DNA from: Diphasiastrum complanatum
Taxonomy: Eukaryota; Streptophyta; Lycopodiopsida; Lycopodiales; Lycopodiaceae
Assembly (NCBI GenBank): GCA_029204225.1
Contig: MU832262.1
Coordinates: forward strand, 16,466-80,465
Reading direction: 5' to 3'
Length of the DNA: 64,000 nt
Position numbers and translations under genes: made by a program. The notes below the pieces were generated by a model that had not been told where the DNA came from, did no database searches, and was given only the letters and a program-made list of their open reading frames with translations. Shown in pieces: positions 12,385 to 21,794 of the stretch. The number at the start of each line of letters is the position of its first letter. Position 1 is the stretch's first letter.

Positions 12385-12891
12385 TTAACAAGCATTTTCA
12401 TAGCATGTTGGCTCATCTAACATTGAAGTAAGAAAGGTGTAAGATGTGAAAGATGATGAGCCTTCCCTTTGATCACCTTGACCATCATAGGTGAGCCTCA
12501 ATGGCTCGGTCCTTGCCCTTGTAGTTAAGGCCTTAGCACACTCACAAAGAGATCTATTCCTTCTCTCACTCACTCCATTTTGTTGAGGAGTTTATGGACA
12601 TGACAATTCCCTCTTTATGCCATTAGAACTACAAAAGTCAATCAACTTATTGGAGATATATTCACCTCCATTATCACTCCTTAATATCTTAATATTGGTA
12701 ATAAGTTGATTTTCTACCAAAGTCTTGAACTTTACAAAAGAATCAAACACCATAGATTTGCTAGACAAGAGGTACATCCAACAATATCTAGAATAGTCAT
12801 CAATGAAGATTACATAATACTTGGCACCACCATTAGGCTCTTGTCAAAAGCTATGAACATCCGAATGTATGAGTTCAAGAGGAGAGCTTGA
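12385..12891 (-). pseudogene. Copia integrase core, C-terminally deleted
   Basis: Spread over two frames. VIFIDDYSRYCWMYLL (about 12770-12830) carries the first catalytic aspartate. KILRSDNGGEYISN carries the second, and NGVSERRNRS (about 12560-12580) the glutamate of the DD35E triad. After NRSLCECAKALTT the usual C-terminal integrase region is missing and the sequence jumps to the serine-rich linker QREGSSS that leads to RT. An in-frame stop separates ELSCP from the glutamate segment. Integrase normally inserts the cDNA; this copy lacks its DNA-binding tail. Confidence 0.85.
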
Positions 12892-12939
12892 TCTTGATGT
12901 AGATCTTGAGAAGGGTAGTTTGTGAGCCTTTGAGAGGCT

Positions 12940-13310
12940 TCATGCTTCACATCTCTTCCCACACTTTGACAAATGCTTGGGGAGTCCAACTACAAGCTCC
13001 TTTGTAACCATAGATTCCATGGCTTTGAAGTTGGGGTGGCCCAACCTTTTGTGCCATAGGTCCACCTTTGATAACTCCACCTTTGCCAAGTTAACACTCT
13101 CCACTACAATATTAGCATCAAGCTTAAACAATCTCCTTGCTTAAAGCCTTTGGCTATACATTCATCATTTCTAAGGATGGAACAAATTCCATGCCTAAAT
13201 TGTACATCAAGGCCATTATCCATTAATTGGCCAACACTAAGCAAATTCTTGGTTAACTGAACATAAAGAGCATTCTCAAGATTCATCCTTTTGGATGATC
13301 CAACATACAA
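12940..13310 (-). pseudogene. Copia GAG-pre-integrase region
   Basis: Two short overlapping frames. 13104-13310 contains LENALYVQLTKNLLSVGQL and 12940-13131 contains DLWHKRLGHPNFKAMESM. These match the region between protease and integrase in copia polyproteins, including the H-x-R-x-GH motif. Frames are broken by a shift near 13120. Confidence 0.85.
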
Positions 13311-13321
13311 TGGAATGGTTC

Positions 13322-13480
13322 TCCACTTATCTTACATTCTTGACTACTTGCAGTATAGATTGATCTATGTAAATCATTGTAAGAAAGTAAAGTGGGGAAA
13401 ATGTCCTTTTGATATGTCATGTGGGAACTAGCCCCACTATCAATCCACCAAGAATCATTGGTATTGCTCTTGGATGATGG
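13322..13480 (-). pseudogene. Copia aspartic protease
   Basis: The - strand gives SWWIDSGASSHMTYQKDIF. The DSGASSH motif carries the catalytic aspartate of the copia protease that cleaves the polyprotein. It lies in a different frame from the zinc-knuckle ORF before it, so a frameshift lies near 13480. The domain is short and its C-terminal part is degraded. Confidence 0.8.
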
Positions 13481-13794
13481 TTTTTGGAAACCATCAAGGA
13501 TGACTCTTCTTCATCCTCCTCCTCTTGATGTGCAATGTTGCTCTGTTTGGTCTCTTTTGCCTTCTTCTTCTTGAGACATTCTGATGCAAAATGTTCTTTC
13601 TTTCCACAGAAAAAACATTTGTACTTGGACTTGTCTTTGACCTTGCCCTTTGAGCTTGAAGCCTCCTCCTCCTCCTTGGTCTCCTTGAAGTGTTTCTTCT
13701 TGTCATTGGTCTTTTTCTTGTCTTTGAATGAGAAATTAGCTTTCTCATCACCATCCTGCAGAGAAATAGCATTCATTCTTGCATTGGTGTGCAT
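13417..13794 (-). pseudogene. Copia Gag C-terminus with CCHC zinc knuckle
   Basis: The frame has a lysine-rich linker and then CFFCGKKEHFASEC, a CX2CX4HX4C zinc knuckle that binds retroelement RNA. A second basic/acidic stretch follows. It overlaps the end of the main Gag ORF in another frame, so one frameshift near 13780 divides Gag. Confidence 0.88.
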
Positions 13795-14363
13795 CTTCTA
13801 CACTCTTCAGCCACTAATACATTGTGAAGCTTTTCTATAGTGGACAAAGTGTCTTGGATTGCAAAGCTTTGGACCAAATTTGAAAAGTCACTCCCAAGAC
13901 CATTAAGGACAATCTGAACAAGCTCACCATCTTGAATCTTCTCTCCAATTGAAGCTAACTCCCTATTGAGAGACTTGATTATGAGCACATAAGCCTGTGC
14001 ACTCTCATCACTCCTCTTTATGCTTTGTAGAATTTGATTCCTAAGCATGATAACCCTCGAAGTGTTACTAGACTCATAGATTGATTTTGAAGATTCCCAA
14101 GCCTCTTTAGCACTAGTACAAGCTGATACTTCTCTCAGTAAATCACTGCTTACATTCGTCTTCACACAGTGAAGTACAAGCCTAGATCTTCTCTTGTATT
14201 TAACTAACTCCTGTGCACCTAGAGGTTCATCTTCATCATCAATTAGAAACTCATAAAGATCCTGGAACACCATGAGTGACTCCATCCTCACTTTCCAAGT
14301 AGCATAATTGGTAGAATTTAACCTTTCACTAGCTTCTAGAAGGTATGCTCCAGCAGATGCCAT
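13773..14363 (-). pseudogene. Copia Gag (UBN2 domain)
   Basis: A 196-residue open frame starting MASAGAYLLEASERLNSTNY. Landmarks are ERLNSTNYATWKVRMESLM (the N-terminal DUF4219-like start), SAKEAWESSKSIYESS, VIMLRNQILQSIKRSDESA and QIVLNGLGSDFSNLVQSFAI. Length and order fit copia Gag before the zinc knuckle. It is the best preserved ORF of the element. The ATG is placed about 450 bp inside the expected leader. Confidence 0.9.
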
Positions 14364-14820
14364 CTTACTAGTAAAATTCTACCCACAAGATATAGATTTG
14401 GTTGAACTTGAATCTCACAGAGGTTTCTAACTTGCAGTCTTTCACTCAAATGTTGACTTCTAATCCAACAGATGGACTTGTAATCACAGTCCTATCACTC
14501 CCTCACAAAGCTGGAATGAAGATAAGATGAAGTGAAAACTACTCTCAAGCAAATCTTGCCAATCTTGCTATTTTTGGGCAATAGAATGACTCTATCTCTC
14601 TCTTTGATTTGATGTACTTTCTAGACCTGGTTTCCACTTTAAGAAGGTCTGAATTCAGCCTAGATTAATTCTCATGAATCAAATGCAAAACTAATTAATG
14701 ACAAATGTTCTTGGTAGCTTATCCTAGGATGTGCACCAAAAATTACATCAAATTGACACAAGATGAAATTACAATGATCCAATGAATATGGGAGTTTAAA
14801 TGATGGTTCAGAGTTGTCCA

Positions 14821-15080
14821 TTCGAACTACATCACTATAGTGATGCAAATTGGACGAGCTGCAAAGATGACAACAAGTCCATAACTAGAGGATGTACAAT
14901 AGCGTGCGGAGCTGCAATTAACTGGATATGCAAAAAGCAAACCTTGGTGGCTCAATCCTCTTGAGAACCTGAATAAGTCGCAACTTCGAATAGTGACGTA
15001 TCGTGATGACATGAAGGCCGCTCTATCTATAGTATAGCCAGGCCATCATCTCACGGTCTTCCTCTGACTAAAGGGCTACG
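14821..15080. other. Junction between copia leader and GC-richer unit
   Basis: Copia leader similarity ends near 14820. The next 260 bp have a different composition and no recognisable domain. This is probably the truncation or insertion boundary that removed the copia 5' LTR. Confidence 0.4.
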
Positions 15081-15558
15081 TTGGGATTGATCTTAATAGG
15101 ATCCAAACCACGAGCCCAGAAACATTCTTGCTACATTAGAAAGGCCATGGATTGGCAGTATTCGGCACTTTCTTGCACGCATAGATCGGCACTTGTCTTG
15201 TATTTGTGCCCAAAATCTAACAACTGTAGCCTCAGATCATCCGGGGAGATTCTCTCTGAAATTCCCGTAATCACTGTCCAATTCACCAACTCAACCCGCG
15301 GTTTTCTGCCGGCCATGGATTTCTGCGTTTGAGTGGCATGTAGAATGGATCTATTCGCTTCCACGTCGGTGCCTTCAGGTACTCTTGGAGCCGCCTACTA
15401 TCCTTTAGGATCTTGCTTCGCCATTCAGGTTGTGGTTGTAATGTCACAATGATCTCAGCCCTGGTGGAGTATTGGATTTGATCTATCTCCTCTTTGCCTC
15501 CCCTCATGTTGGGAGGATATTCCCTCTCGAATTTCTCTGATTCTTTGGTATCAACCAT
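15081..15558 (-). pseudogene. C-terminal ORFs of unclassified element
   Basis: 15283-15558 contains IDQIQYSTRAEIIVTLQPQP and EWRSKILKDSRRLQEYLKAP, which look like a folded domain. It shifts frame near 15310 into 15131-15364. The family is not recognised. The ORF ends near the boundary with the copia leader, so the element may be truncated here. Confidence 0.35.
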
Positions 15559-16241
15559 TTTCCCCTGGGCCTGGTAGGAGAAGCTGCCCTACATGGTTGT
15601 GGTGGCCTTGCTAGGTAATCATCCAAGGCCTTTGTGCCCGTATCTTTTTTATTTGCTGGCTCACCTATTGACGACTCAATTGTGCCCATGTCTTGCCTGG
15701 GTGAGAATCTTCTTGACTCTGATAGATCTGCCAGGAAGTCGTCATCACTCCCAATGTCCATGTTAACTTCTAAAAGGTCAGGGATGGAATGATCTGGAGA
15801 GAGAGGTGCAGGAATGACAGGTTCAGGAGGAGGTGGGTTTAACAAATTATATGCTGCATCGGGGGAGCGGAGTTGTTGAAGGAACTCGTCCCGTCGGGCT
15901 TTGTATGTGTCAGCTTTTGATGAGCCCATTATTCTGCTAGGAGGTGGTGGAGAAAGAGAAGATGAAGAAATAGGGTACGTTGGAATAAATGTTTCGAAAA
16001 AATTAAAAGTGGAATAAGATGAGGAATTAAAAGTGGGAGGGAGAAGGAGAAAAGCTCTGGAAGTAGCTTCGGCTCTCTGGCTACCCGATCCCGAGCTACC
16101 ACTTGATGGTCGGGTTTGCCCGTCCTTATTGCCTGTTCCGTCATCTCCATCATCGTCCCGTGGTTTCTGTGAATGAGCGCATGCTTGGGCCTTGCACATC
16201 GTGTCCCACAACTGGTTCACCTTGTCCAAGACTTGTTGCAA
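15504..16241 (-). pseudogene. Acidic Ser/Pro-rich ORF of unclassified element
   Basis: A 245-residue open frame. It starts VLDKVNQLWDTM, continues through a low-complexity Gly/Ser/Asp region, then SSKADTYKARRDEFLQQLRS, a PPPPEPVIPAP stretch and an acidic MDIGSDDDFLADLSE segment. It ends in a basic region. It continues the coiled-coil ORF in another frame. I recognise no domain. Long length without stops in a GC-richer stretch suggests former coding function. Confidence 0.4.
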
Positions 16242-16850
16242 GGCCTTCGTTGTATCTTCTAGTTGCTTCTAGGACTCCAGGATTATTTTGTTGCTTGGCC
16301 ACAATATTTTCAAAGTTTCTTCTCTCGGCTTCCCGTTCTTGGATCAGCCGCACATACTTCTCCATCCGGATGGCTGAGGCCGATGGGGCCTGGAATTGTG
16401 TGTCCTCGGACTTTATTAGAGGGACACCAACTATCATTGCACCCTACGATCCATCTCGTACTTGGTTGATTTGGACCATCTGGTGCTTCAGTTGCTGCTG
16501 GACTTCTTCCAAAGTGGTCTTTTGCTTAACCATCACGGATCTGATTTCTTCTGTCCCTTTTTTCTTTTCTTTGGCCAGCTTATGTTGTTGTGCAATTTCT
16601 CGGTCTTGGTACTGGACCTTGTTCTCGAGCATTTGATGCTGGCTTACCAACCAATGCATGTGGTAGCTTGCTTCAGATAGGTCGATCATTGAGCGCTTAG
16701 CTGCTTTGGAGAGCTTCTCAGGGTTAGTGAGGGTTGGGTACTAATCAGGGGTGTGAGCTGGTGAAGCTAATCCAAAAAATAAGCGTTGTGTAGGAAATGA
16801 AAATGGAGGTGGAGGGAGTGGAGGAATAATATTAGTAGCAATGGTGGTTG
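16150..16850 (-). pseudogene. Coiled-coil ORF with in-frame amber stops
   Basis: One reading frame runs from a proline-rich start (about 16850) through FFGLASPAHTPD, a TAG, TLTNPEKLSKAAKRSMIDLS, a long heptad-like segment (ENKVQYQDREIAQQHKLAKE onward), a second TAG, GAMIVGVPLIKSEDTQ and a second helical segment RLIQEREAERRNFENIVAK. Charged, leucine/glutamine-rich spacing indicates a coiled coil. The related copy at 35984-37071 reads through the second TAG position (SGAMIVES), so that stop is a mutation of this copy. Function unknown; assembly or capsid-associated role is a guess. Confidence 0.45.
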
Positions 16851-16899
16851 TTGTGGTGGTGGTTATTGGAGGGGTCAGACTTCTTCATGACTAATCTAC

Positions 16900-18156
16900 C
16901 TTCTCTGGTTCGTCATCACTTATTTCCATCAGGTCCACAAAATCAAAATTTTGCGAGGTATCAAAGGTGTGGACTTGCTGGGCCTGTGGCTGTTGACCTT
17001 GTGGCTGCTGGGCCGCTTCTGTGTCTTGAGAACTCCCCAGTCCTCGCCCATGAAACAAATGCTGATGGTGATTTTGGCGACGTTGGCGTGGTTATCAACA
17101 TGGGTGGGGTTGTGGCTTCGTCTGGTGGCACGATGTGGGTTGTTTCCGTGCCCGCTGCTGCCGATGATGTATCTGCTCCATCAGTCCCATCAATGGAGTG
17201 TGTTGGAGAAGCTGCATTTGAACTTTCATCATCTGAAGTTGAATCATCTGATGATGACCCATTAGGTGATTTCCTCCTGGCTTGAAGCTTCCTACGTATT
17301 CTTTGTTGCCTTGTGTCTGGCAATTGGGCCTTGGAGGTATCGGCCTATTGATCTTGGGAGGATGCTGCTGCTTGTGGGTCTGGTTGTGGGCATGCAGTTG
17401 TGAATCTGCCATCATGTGGAATAGGGACATGGGTACCTTCTGCAGCTTGGTTCGTGGTCGTTGTGTGCACTTGGTTAAGTATGCACATGCCGCTGCTAGT
17501 TTTGGATCATTGATGGCCTCTATGCGGTATCTGTCTTTATTCTTCCATTTGGCCATGGAGGGATCAATATATTTGAAATACGCTATTTGCTCAATCTTCT
17601 GAAACATCCTTGTGACAACATTAGGTCCTCGAGGAAATCCGAAGGGTTGCAAGTCGGCCGCCGCAAAGGATATGTTATAAACATAGTTCTTGACAGGGGG
17701 AACTATGAGTTGGCACGACCTTGCCATAGCATTATAATTGGCATATGCCATATGTATGAGGTATGAACTTTGATACCCCGTCAGGACAGGGATCTGGAAC
17801 TCAATTGCCTAGAAAAATGATACTGCCTGCTGGTACCAGTTTTGCATTTCTGTAATATCCAATTTGCATAGTTGGATGTCGAGCTTATTAGCATCGGGGT
17901 CGTCAAAACTGGAACCAGGGTTGGTAGACATGATGAAAAAATTGGATAAACAGGGTTCTGGAAAAAGGGTGTCGGTTGAGATTTGAGATAGGGTTAAGGG
18001 TGCGTCGGTTGAGATTTGAACGGAGGCGTCGGTTGAGAGTTGAACAGAGGCGTCGGTCGAGATCTGAGAGGAGGCGTCGGTTGAGAGTTGAGAGGAGGCG
18101 TCGGTTGAGATCGAAGGGAATGGCTCTGGTGAGAAGGCAGGTGAAGGTCTCGTCAC
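16900..18156 (-). pseudogene. Gag-like ORF 1 with in-frame amber stop
   Basis: After the repeat head, a frame starting MSTNPGSSFDDPDANK at about 17930 continues through ITEMQNWYQQAVSFF, one TAG codon, then IPVLTGYQSSYLIHMAY and MARSCQLIVPPVKNYVYN. A globular region with FQKIEQIAYFKYIDPSMAKW follows. It then turns into a Ser/Asp-rich tail (SSSDDSTSDDESS) after a frameshift near 17300, and ends in an acidic segment MEISDDEPEKVD at about 16890 in a third frame. Globular core plus acidic tail is Gag-like, but no known Gag or zinc knuckle motif is present. Role is inferred only from context. Confidence 0.45.
17970..18120. repeat. Short tandem array, gcgtcggttgagat monomer
   Basis: About seven copies of a 21-24 bp unit built on gcgtcggttgaga(t/g)ttga stand in one orientation. 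The same monomer forms the 0.9 kb array at 40340-41270. Here it lies immediately upstream (in - strand sense) of the Gag-like ORF and is open in that frame, encoding repeats of STDAS. Confidence 0.85.
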
Positions 18157-18327
18157 TTGGGATCATATCATGAACTCTATTTACTTTGCCAGTCTCTCTC
18201 ATCTACAAGCAGATCTTGGTCTCTCTCATTGTGAAACTAATTTTCTTTCATATGCCTTTTCTCATGGTGATCTTGGTCCTCTCTTCACTTCCTCTGCTTC
18301 AGACTGCAATAACAAGTGGCTTTTCAG

Positions 18328-18459
18328 TCCTTTTATTGACTTTCTAATTATCAAATAACTATGTGATCATCGGGTCGGACTTACACATGCAGAGTGCCAT
18401 ATCCCTCTCACTTATTAACTAGGGTTAGGGTTGCCTTGGGATCCGCAAACCCTCCAACA
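18328..18459 (-). mobile_element. LTR fragment, family B
   Basis: Nearly identical to 4487-4618. On the - strand it begins TGTTGGAGGGTTTGCGGATC. It directly abuts the copia pol fragment starting at 18462, without a polypurine tract, so it reflects a nested insertion or rearranged end. Confidence 0.65.
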
Positions 18460-18461
18460 AA

Positions 18462-18705
18462 GCTTGATGACAAAAGTAGGAAAACAATTTTCATCGACTA
18501 TTCCCCAGACCACAAGGAATAAAAGCTCTACAATGTGGATACCGAGAAGGCATTCATCAGTAGAGATGTCATTTTTGTGGAAGACCAATTCATTGACCAC
18601 AAGGGAAAAGCTGCTGACAATTTTGACCCAAGGATTCAACTACAGAATAGAGACACTAACTCTAAATGGAATGTTTCCGACTCTCCTCACCTATGGAAAG
18701 CTAGA
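18462..18705 (+). pseudogene. Copia integrase C-terminal/linker fragment
   Basis: The + strand reads KLDDKSRKTIFIDYSPDHKE, one stop, then KLYNVDTEKAFISRDVIFVE. This matches the conserved KLD.KS.K.IFIGY....KGYKLYN....I.SRDV.F.E region after the integrase core of copia polyproteins. It is a fragment, with one stop codon and no integrase core or RT attached. Its strand is opposite to the neighbouring element. Confidence 0.85.
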
Positions 18706-19809
18706 TTCCGTTGAAACCTTAAAGTCAGAACTGGCAAGCTCAGAATCTTTTCTTCTAGAATCCTTCAGCTCTTGGCACATTTGTTCTTTCATTGCCAGGC
18801 CCCTCTATGGAAATCAGTGATTGATCTCTTCATTGAACAATTTCATGTCAAATTTAGGAGGTTTTGCCACATTTTCTATTGTTGAACGTTTTCACTTTTG
18901 AAGATATGGCTATCAATGCTTTCAGGCACTTTATTAGAGTTATTACACTTTGGAACATTTGGTTAGATATAGAAACAATAGGGAACTTAGTACCGATGAT
19001 TATGTCATCTCTCCAATTTTTTTAAGGAGGCTGATAAACTCTTCCATCTTTAAGTTATTCGTTCTTTTACTCTATACTTTGTAAAAAGTCTTTAATCTAT
19101 GATTAGCTTTTCAAGAGAAAAAAGAAGAAGAAGAAGGCATATGTATCTTCTTTGGCCTAAGGGCTTGGCTGACACAATTAATTTCATTTTGTTCTCTTGT
19201 ACACGACCTTCCTCGTGGAAGTTTTTGTATTTGCCACTTATCCAAATCATGTTGGCATTTTTAATCATATGTTTGTTGTGGATTAATTCATGCAAAGAAC
19301 TTCGTTCTTTAGAGATTTTTCTAGTTTCAGCTTTGAGCTTGAGTTATTTTATTGAAACGGGCAGTAGAATATAATGTAAGAGTTATCATTGGTGAAAGCG
19401 ACATGCAACACATCAAAAAATCTTAGAGTCCATAAGAATTCCATAAAAAACTTGCTGCAACACATTACACTTCGTAAAGGTCAAAATCCATGGGCCATAA
19501 GAATATTTTCATTTGTAATGTAAATGCCAAAACGATCATTTATGGTTGGAAAAAAGCTTATTAATGAGCTTTGCACCTGATTCAATAGCCCATGCCCCAC
19601 TATAAAGTATACTACCTCTCATGTCTGACTTCAGAATATATATTCAACAGTAGTATATTTCCCAAAACTCATGGGATTGAATGGTGAAAGCCACGTGGCA
19701 CAGAGGCAACTCGGGCGGGCAGGTGCTCAACAAATCTTTAGATGTGCCAAAAATGAAGATCCGGAGCGCAGCATGAGAGAGGTCCATGGCCAAAGACCAT
19801 GCAGCATTG
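18706..19809. other. AT-rich intergenic sequence
   Basis: No recognisable coding region; short ORFs only. Confidence 0.4.
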
Positions 19810-19816
19810 TATAAAA
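19810..19816 (+). promoter_or_regulatory. Candidate TATA box
   Basis: TATAAAA lies 78 bp upstream of the ATG at 19894. It would fit a start site near 19840 and a short leader. Confidence 0.3.
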
Positions 19817-19893
19817 TTACGATGTACCTCAATTTTTAGGAGGATGGGCTCATCCGATCGACTGCGTCTATTCTGGGGCAACCACTTCCTTTT

Positions 19894-20151
19894 TTGCTTT
19901 TGCTGTTGCGATCCAAATCCTCGAGCAGCTACTCATCATCCAGCTTTCGAAGACGTAGTCCTACACGCTTGTTGATCGCTCGACCACGCATATCTGTGCT
20001 GCGTCGTCAATCGTTCCTGCTCAGTTCTTCTGCTTTGGAGATAATTCTGAGAAGTACCAAAGCTTACTCCCTAGTGTCTCATCTCTGGTTCCCTGTATCG
20101 CATGCATCTGTGTATTCCACTGCTCGTCATTTTTCTGCCTTTTCATTTTAG
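19894..20151 (+). CDS. Presequence-like ORF, function unknown
   Basis: An 85-residue ORF, rich in Arg, Ser and Leu and lacking acidic residues in its first 45 positions (SSSSFRRRSPTRLLIARP). It ends near STARHFSAFSF, which resembles a mitochondrial processing site. That composition is typical of an organelle-targeting N-terminus encoded on a first exon. A TATA-like box precedes it. I cannot find a convincing downstream exon in the next 1.6 kb. It could also be a chance ORF in the 5' region of the phosphatase gene, which begins 1.6 kb downstream on the same strand. Confidence 0.25.
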   Translation: MLLLLRSKSSSSYSSSSFRRRSPTRLLIARPRISVLRRQSFLLSSSALEIILRSTKAYSLVSHLWFPVSHASVYSTARHFSAFSF

Positions 20152-20323
20152 CATCATGGATCATTTCTTTTCGGTTCTCCTTCTGAGACATGTTGGAGTC
20201 CTCAAGGCTCTGACTCCCTCCAAAGATTTAATCTCATATGTGTTTCTCTTTCTCTCATGCAACTGTATTCTACTCATTGCTAATTCTTTTCTCACTTTTT
20301 GTACATTCAAGTGCTTTGGCTTT

Positions 20324-20575
20324 TCAGTCTTTGTGTTTCAAGGCTGAAAATTGACCAGCAGTAGAATGCGCGTGCATGAGAGAAAGGCGCGAAACACAGA
20401 CCAGTTGAAAGAGAGTAAAATCATCCTCATTATCTAATTCACTGTTCGAGGGAACATCTTCGTACCTAGCCATCTGCTTTTTCTGCTTCCTGGGAGTCAA
20501 CTTCCTTGTCTTCGCCTGTGGGGTATATGACTCCGTCTCTAATTCAGGAGGTTTCGTCATTATAGTATTTTGCAA
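20324..20575 (-). CDS. Small charged ORF, uncertain
   Basis: This 83-residue ORF has a basic stretch KTRKLTPRKQKKQMARYEDV followed by an acidic one (NSELDNEDDFTLF), a protein-like composition. It is not flanked by clear splice sites and matches no family I recognise. It could be an exon of a divergent gene or chance. Confidence 0.2.
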   Translation of the reverse strand: MQNTIMTKPPELETESYTPQAKTRKLTPRKQKKQMARYEDVPSNSELDNEDDFTLFQLVCVSRLSLMHAHSTAGQFSALKHKD

Positions 20576-21794
20576 ACAATATATCCTACCGAGGACAAGT
20601 TGCGATTGCGGTCGCTTTTGCAGTAGTCGGCTTTAGATTGGGACTTCTCACGAGCGATGCTATTCATCTTACCTGCCTTTCCGTCAAAGTTATGTCTATA
20701 TACACAAATTGCGATGGAGGCGTGAGGATTTCAGCACTGGCCGTGAAGACCTAGATTTACAGCAGGTGATTGTGCAGGATAATCTTATTATTATAATTTA
20801 TAATATGACGACATTCCATTTTCACACAGCTTTGCATTAGGGGATCTGTACTCACATAGCAAGTTATTGACTTCAGAGTCGTCAAAAGTTATCTTCAGGA
20901 CCAGGAAGTCAAAAGAAAATCAACCTGTGTAGCGTGAGCTAATCGTAGAATTTGAGAGCGTTTGCATAAGAGCGTTAGTTCTTCAAAGTTATAATCGACA
21001 AGGCACCTATGATCTGATCAAACATCAGAATTTATGAGTGCTGGTCAATTGTATCTTGGTTGTTTTCTGGAAGCCGGTATGATAGCTATAAAGGGCACTG
21101 CGAGATTTCCTAATAACGAGTAGAATTCAGTAATTTATCTACCTAGCATTAGCAACGGGAGCATAGTAGTTTGGAAAGTACAACGTACTTATAATGCAAG
21201 AATTTCAGATGAGAGAAAAACAATGGTGGTGAGTTCACACAGACAAGAATCATCGTCCACTAAACTAGTCTACTTGAAGGGGATTCCAAGTAAAACATAG
21301 AATAGTCCCATCGTCCAGAAGATATTTTCTGAATACTGACTACAGTTCTATAGTTCCTGTAACTTTAATAATGAGAGAGGCCACGAAAATTTTCTAAGGT
21401 TAAATCGATAGCTTCTTTCCAATAATTTGTTGACCAGTCTGCAGAGCAGTGCAGACTACCAGGACAAGCAACATTAAATCTCTAGAAACCAAAAGTTTTA
21501 CATCCTTTGATTTGTAAAGATACTCAGGTTGTGATAAGGAGATACGTCTCACGATAAATAATGCAATACTGACGTGTAAGGATTTCAGCAAAGAGAGGTA
21601 AGTTTTCCGAAGTTGAGGTTTCTTCCGTATCTTCTGCATTTTAGTAATGACGTAACGGAATAGGAGGATCTTAGCTAACAGTGTAAGTTCAGTTGGTAAG
21701 ATTATCCAACAAATCGCTTGAACAGCTTCTTATCCCTTTGTTTGTTTTGTCTATCATTTCACAGGACGTAACAATTTTTGGCATCGCCTTCAAG
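20576..21794. other. 5' flank of the phosphatase gene
   Basis: No domain-bearing ORF is seen. The region lies upstream of the inferred start codon at 21795 and may hold its leader and promoter. I see no clear TATA box near the start. Confidence 0.35.

Larger units (their letters stand above)
10194..14820 (-). mobile_element. Degenerate Ty1/copia retrotransposon
   Basis: A single - strand element whose order is leader (14364-14820), Gag, zinc knuckle, protease, pre-integrase, integrase, reverse transcriptase, RNase H, polypurine tract and 3' LTR (10194-10874). The pol order (integrase before RT) is diagnostic of Ty1/copia. At least three frame changes and some stops separate the domains, and the integrase C-terminal region is deleted. 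The 5' LTR and primer site are absent: similarity to the leader of the related fragment at 5870-6234 ends near 14820, where unrelated sequence begins. It cannot transpose on its own. Confidence 0.9.
15081..18156 (-). mobile_element. Unclassified Gag/coiled-coil retroelement-like unit
   Basis: A run of - strand coding sequence of consistent style: a tandem-repeat head, a Gag-like ORF, a proline-rich linker, a coiled-coil ORF and an acidic Ser/Pro-rich ORF. Its coiled-coil part recurs at 35984-37071 and its head repeat recurs at 40340-41270, so it is a repeated element rather than a host gene. No RT, integrase or RNase H was found. It could be a Ty3-like, pararetrovirus-like or non-autonomous element; I cannot assign the family. 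Base composition is clearly more GC-rich than the neighbouring copia element. Confidence 0.5.

Noticed and set aside
13494-13840. ORFs at 13494-13772 (-) and 13535-13840 (+)
   Set aside because: Shadow frames of the Lys-rich zinc-knuckle region of copia Gag.
16103-17602. + strand ORFs at 16103-16636, 16848-17285 and 17282-17602
   Set aside because: They are antisense to better, motif-ordered - strand ORFs of the unclassified element that recur in a second copy.
17970-18120. Regularly repeated units suggesting a CRISPR-like array
   Set aside because: No unique spacers separate the repeats; this is a minisatellite in a plant genome.
15081-18156. Endogenous pararetrovirus as a firm call
   Set aside because: Coiled-coil and acidic ORFs are suggestive, but no movement protein, protease, RT or RNase H motif is present, so only an unclassified element is reported.
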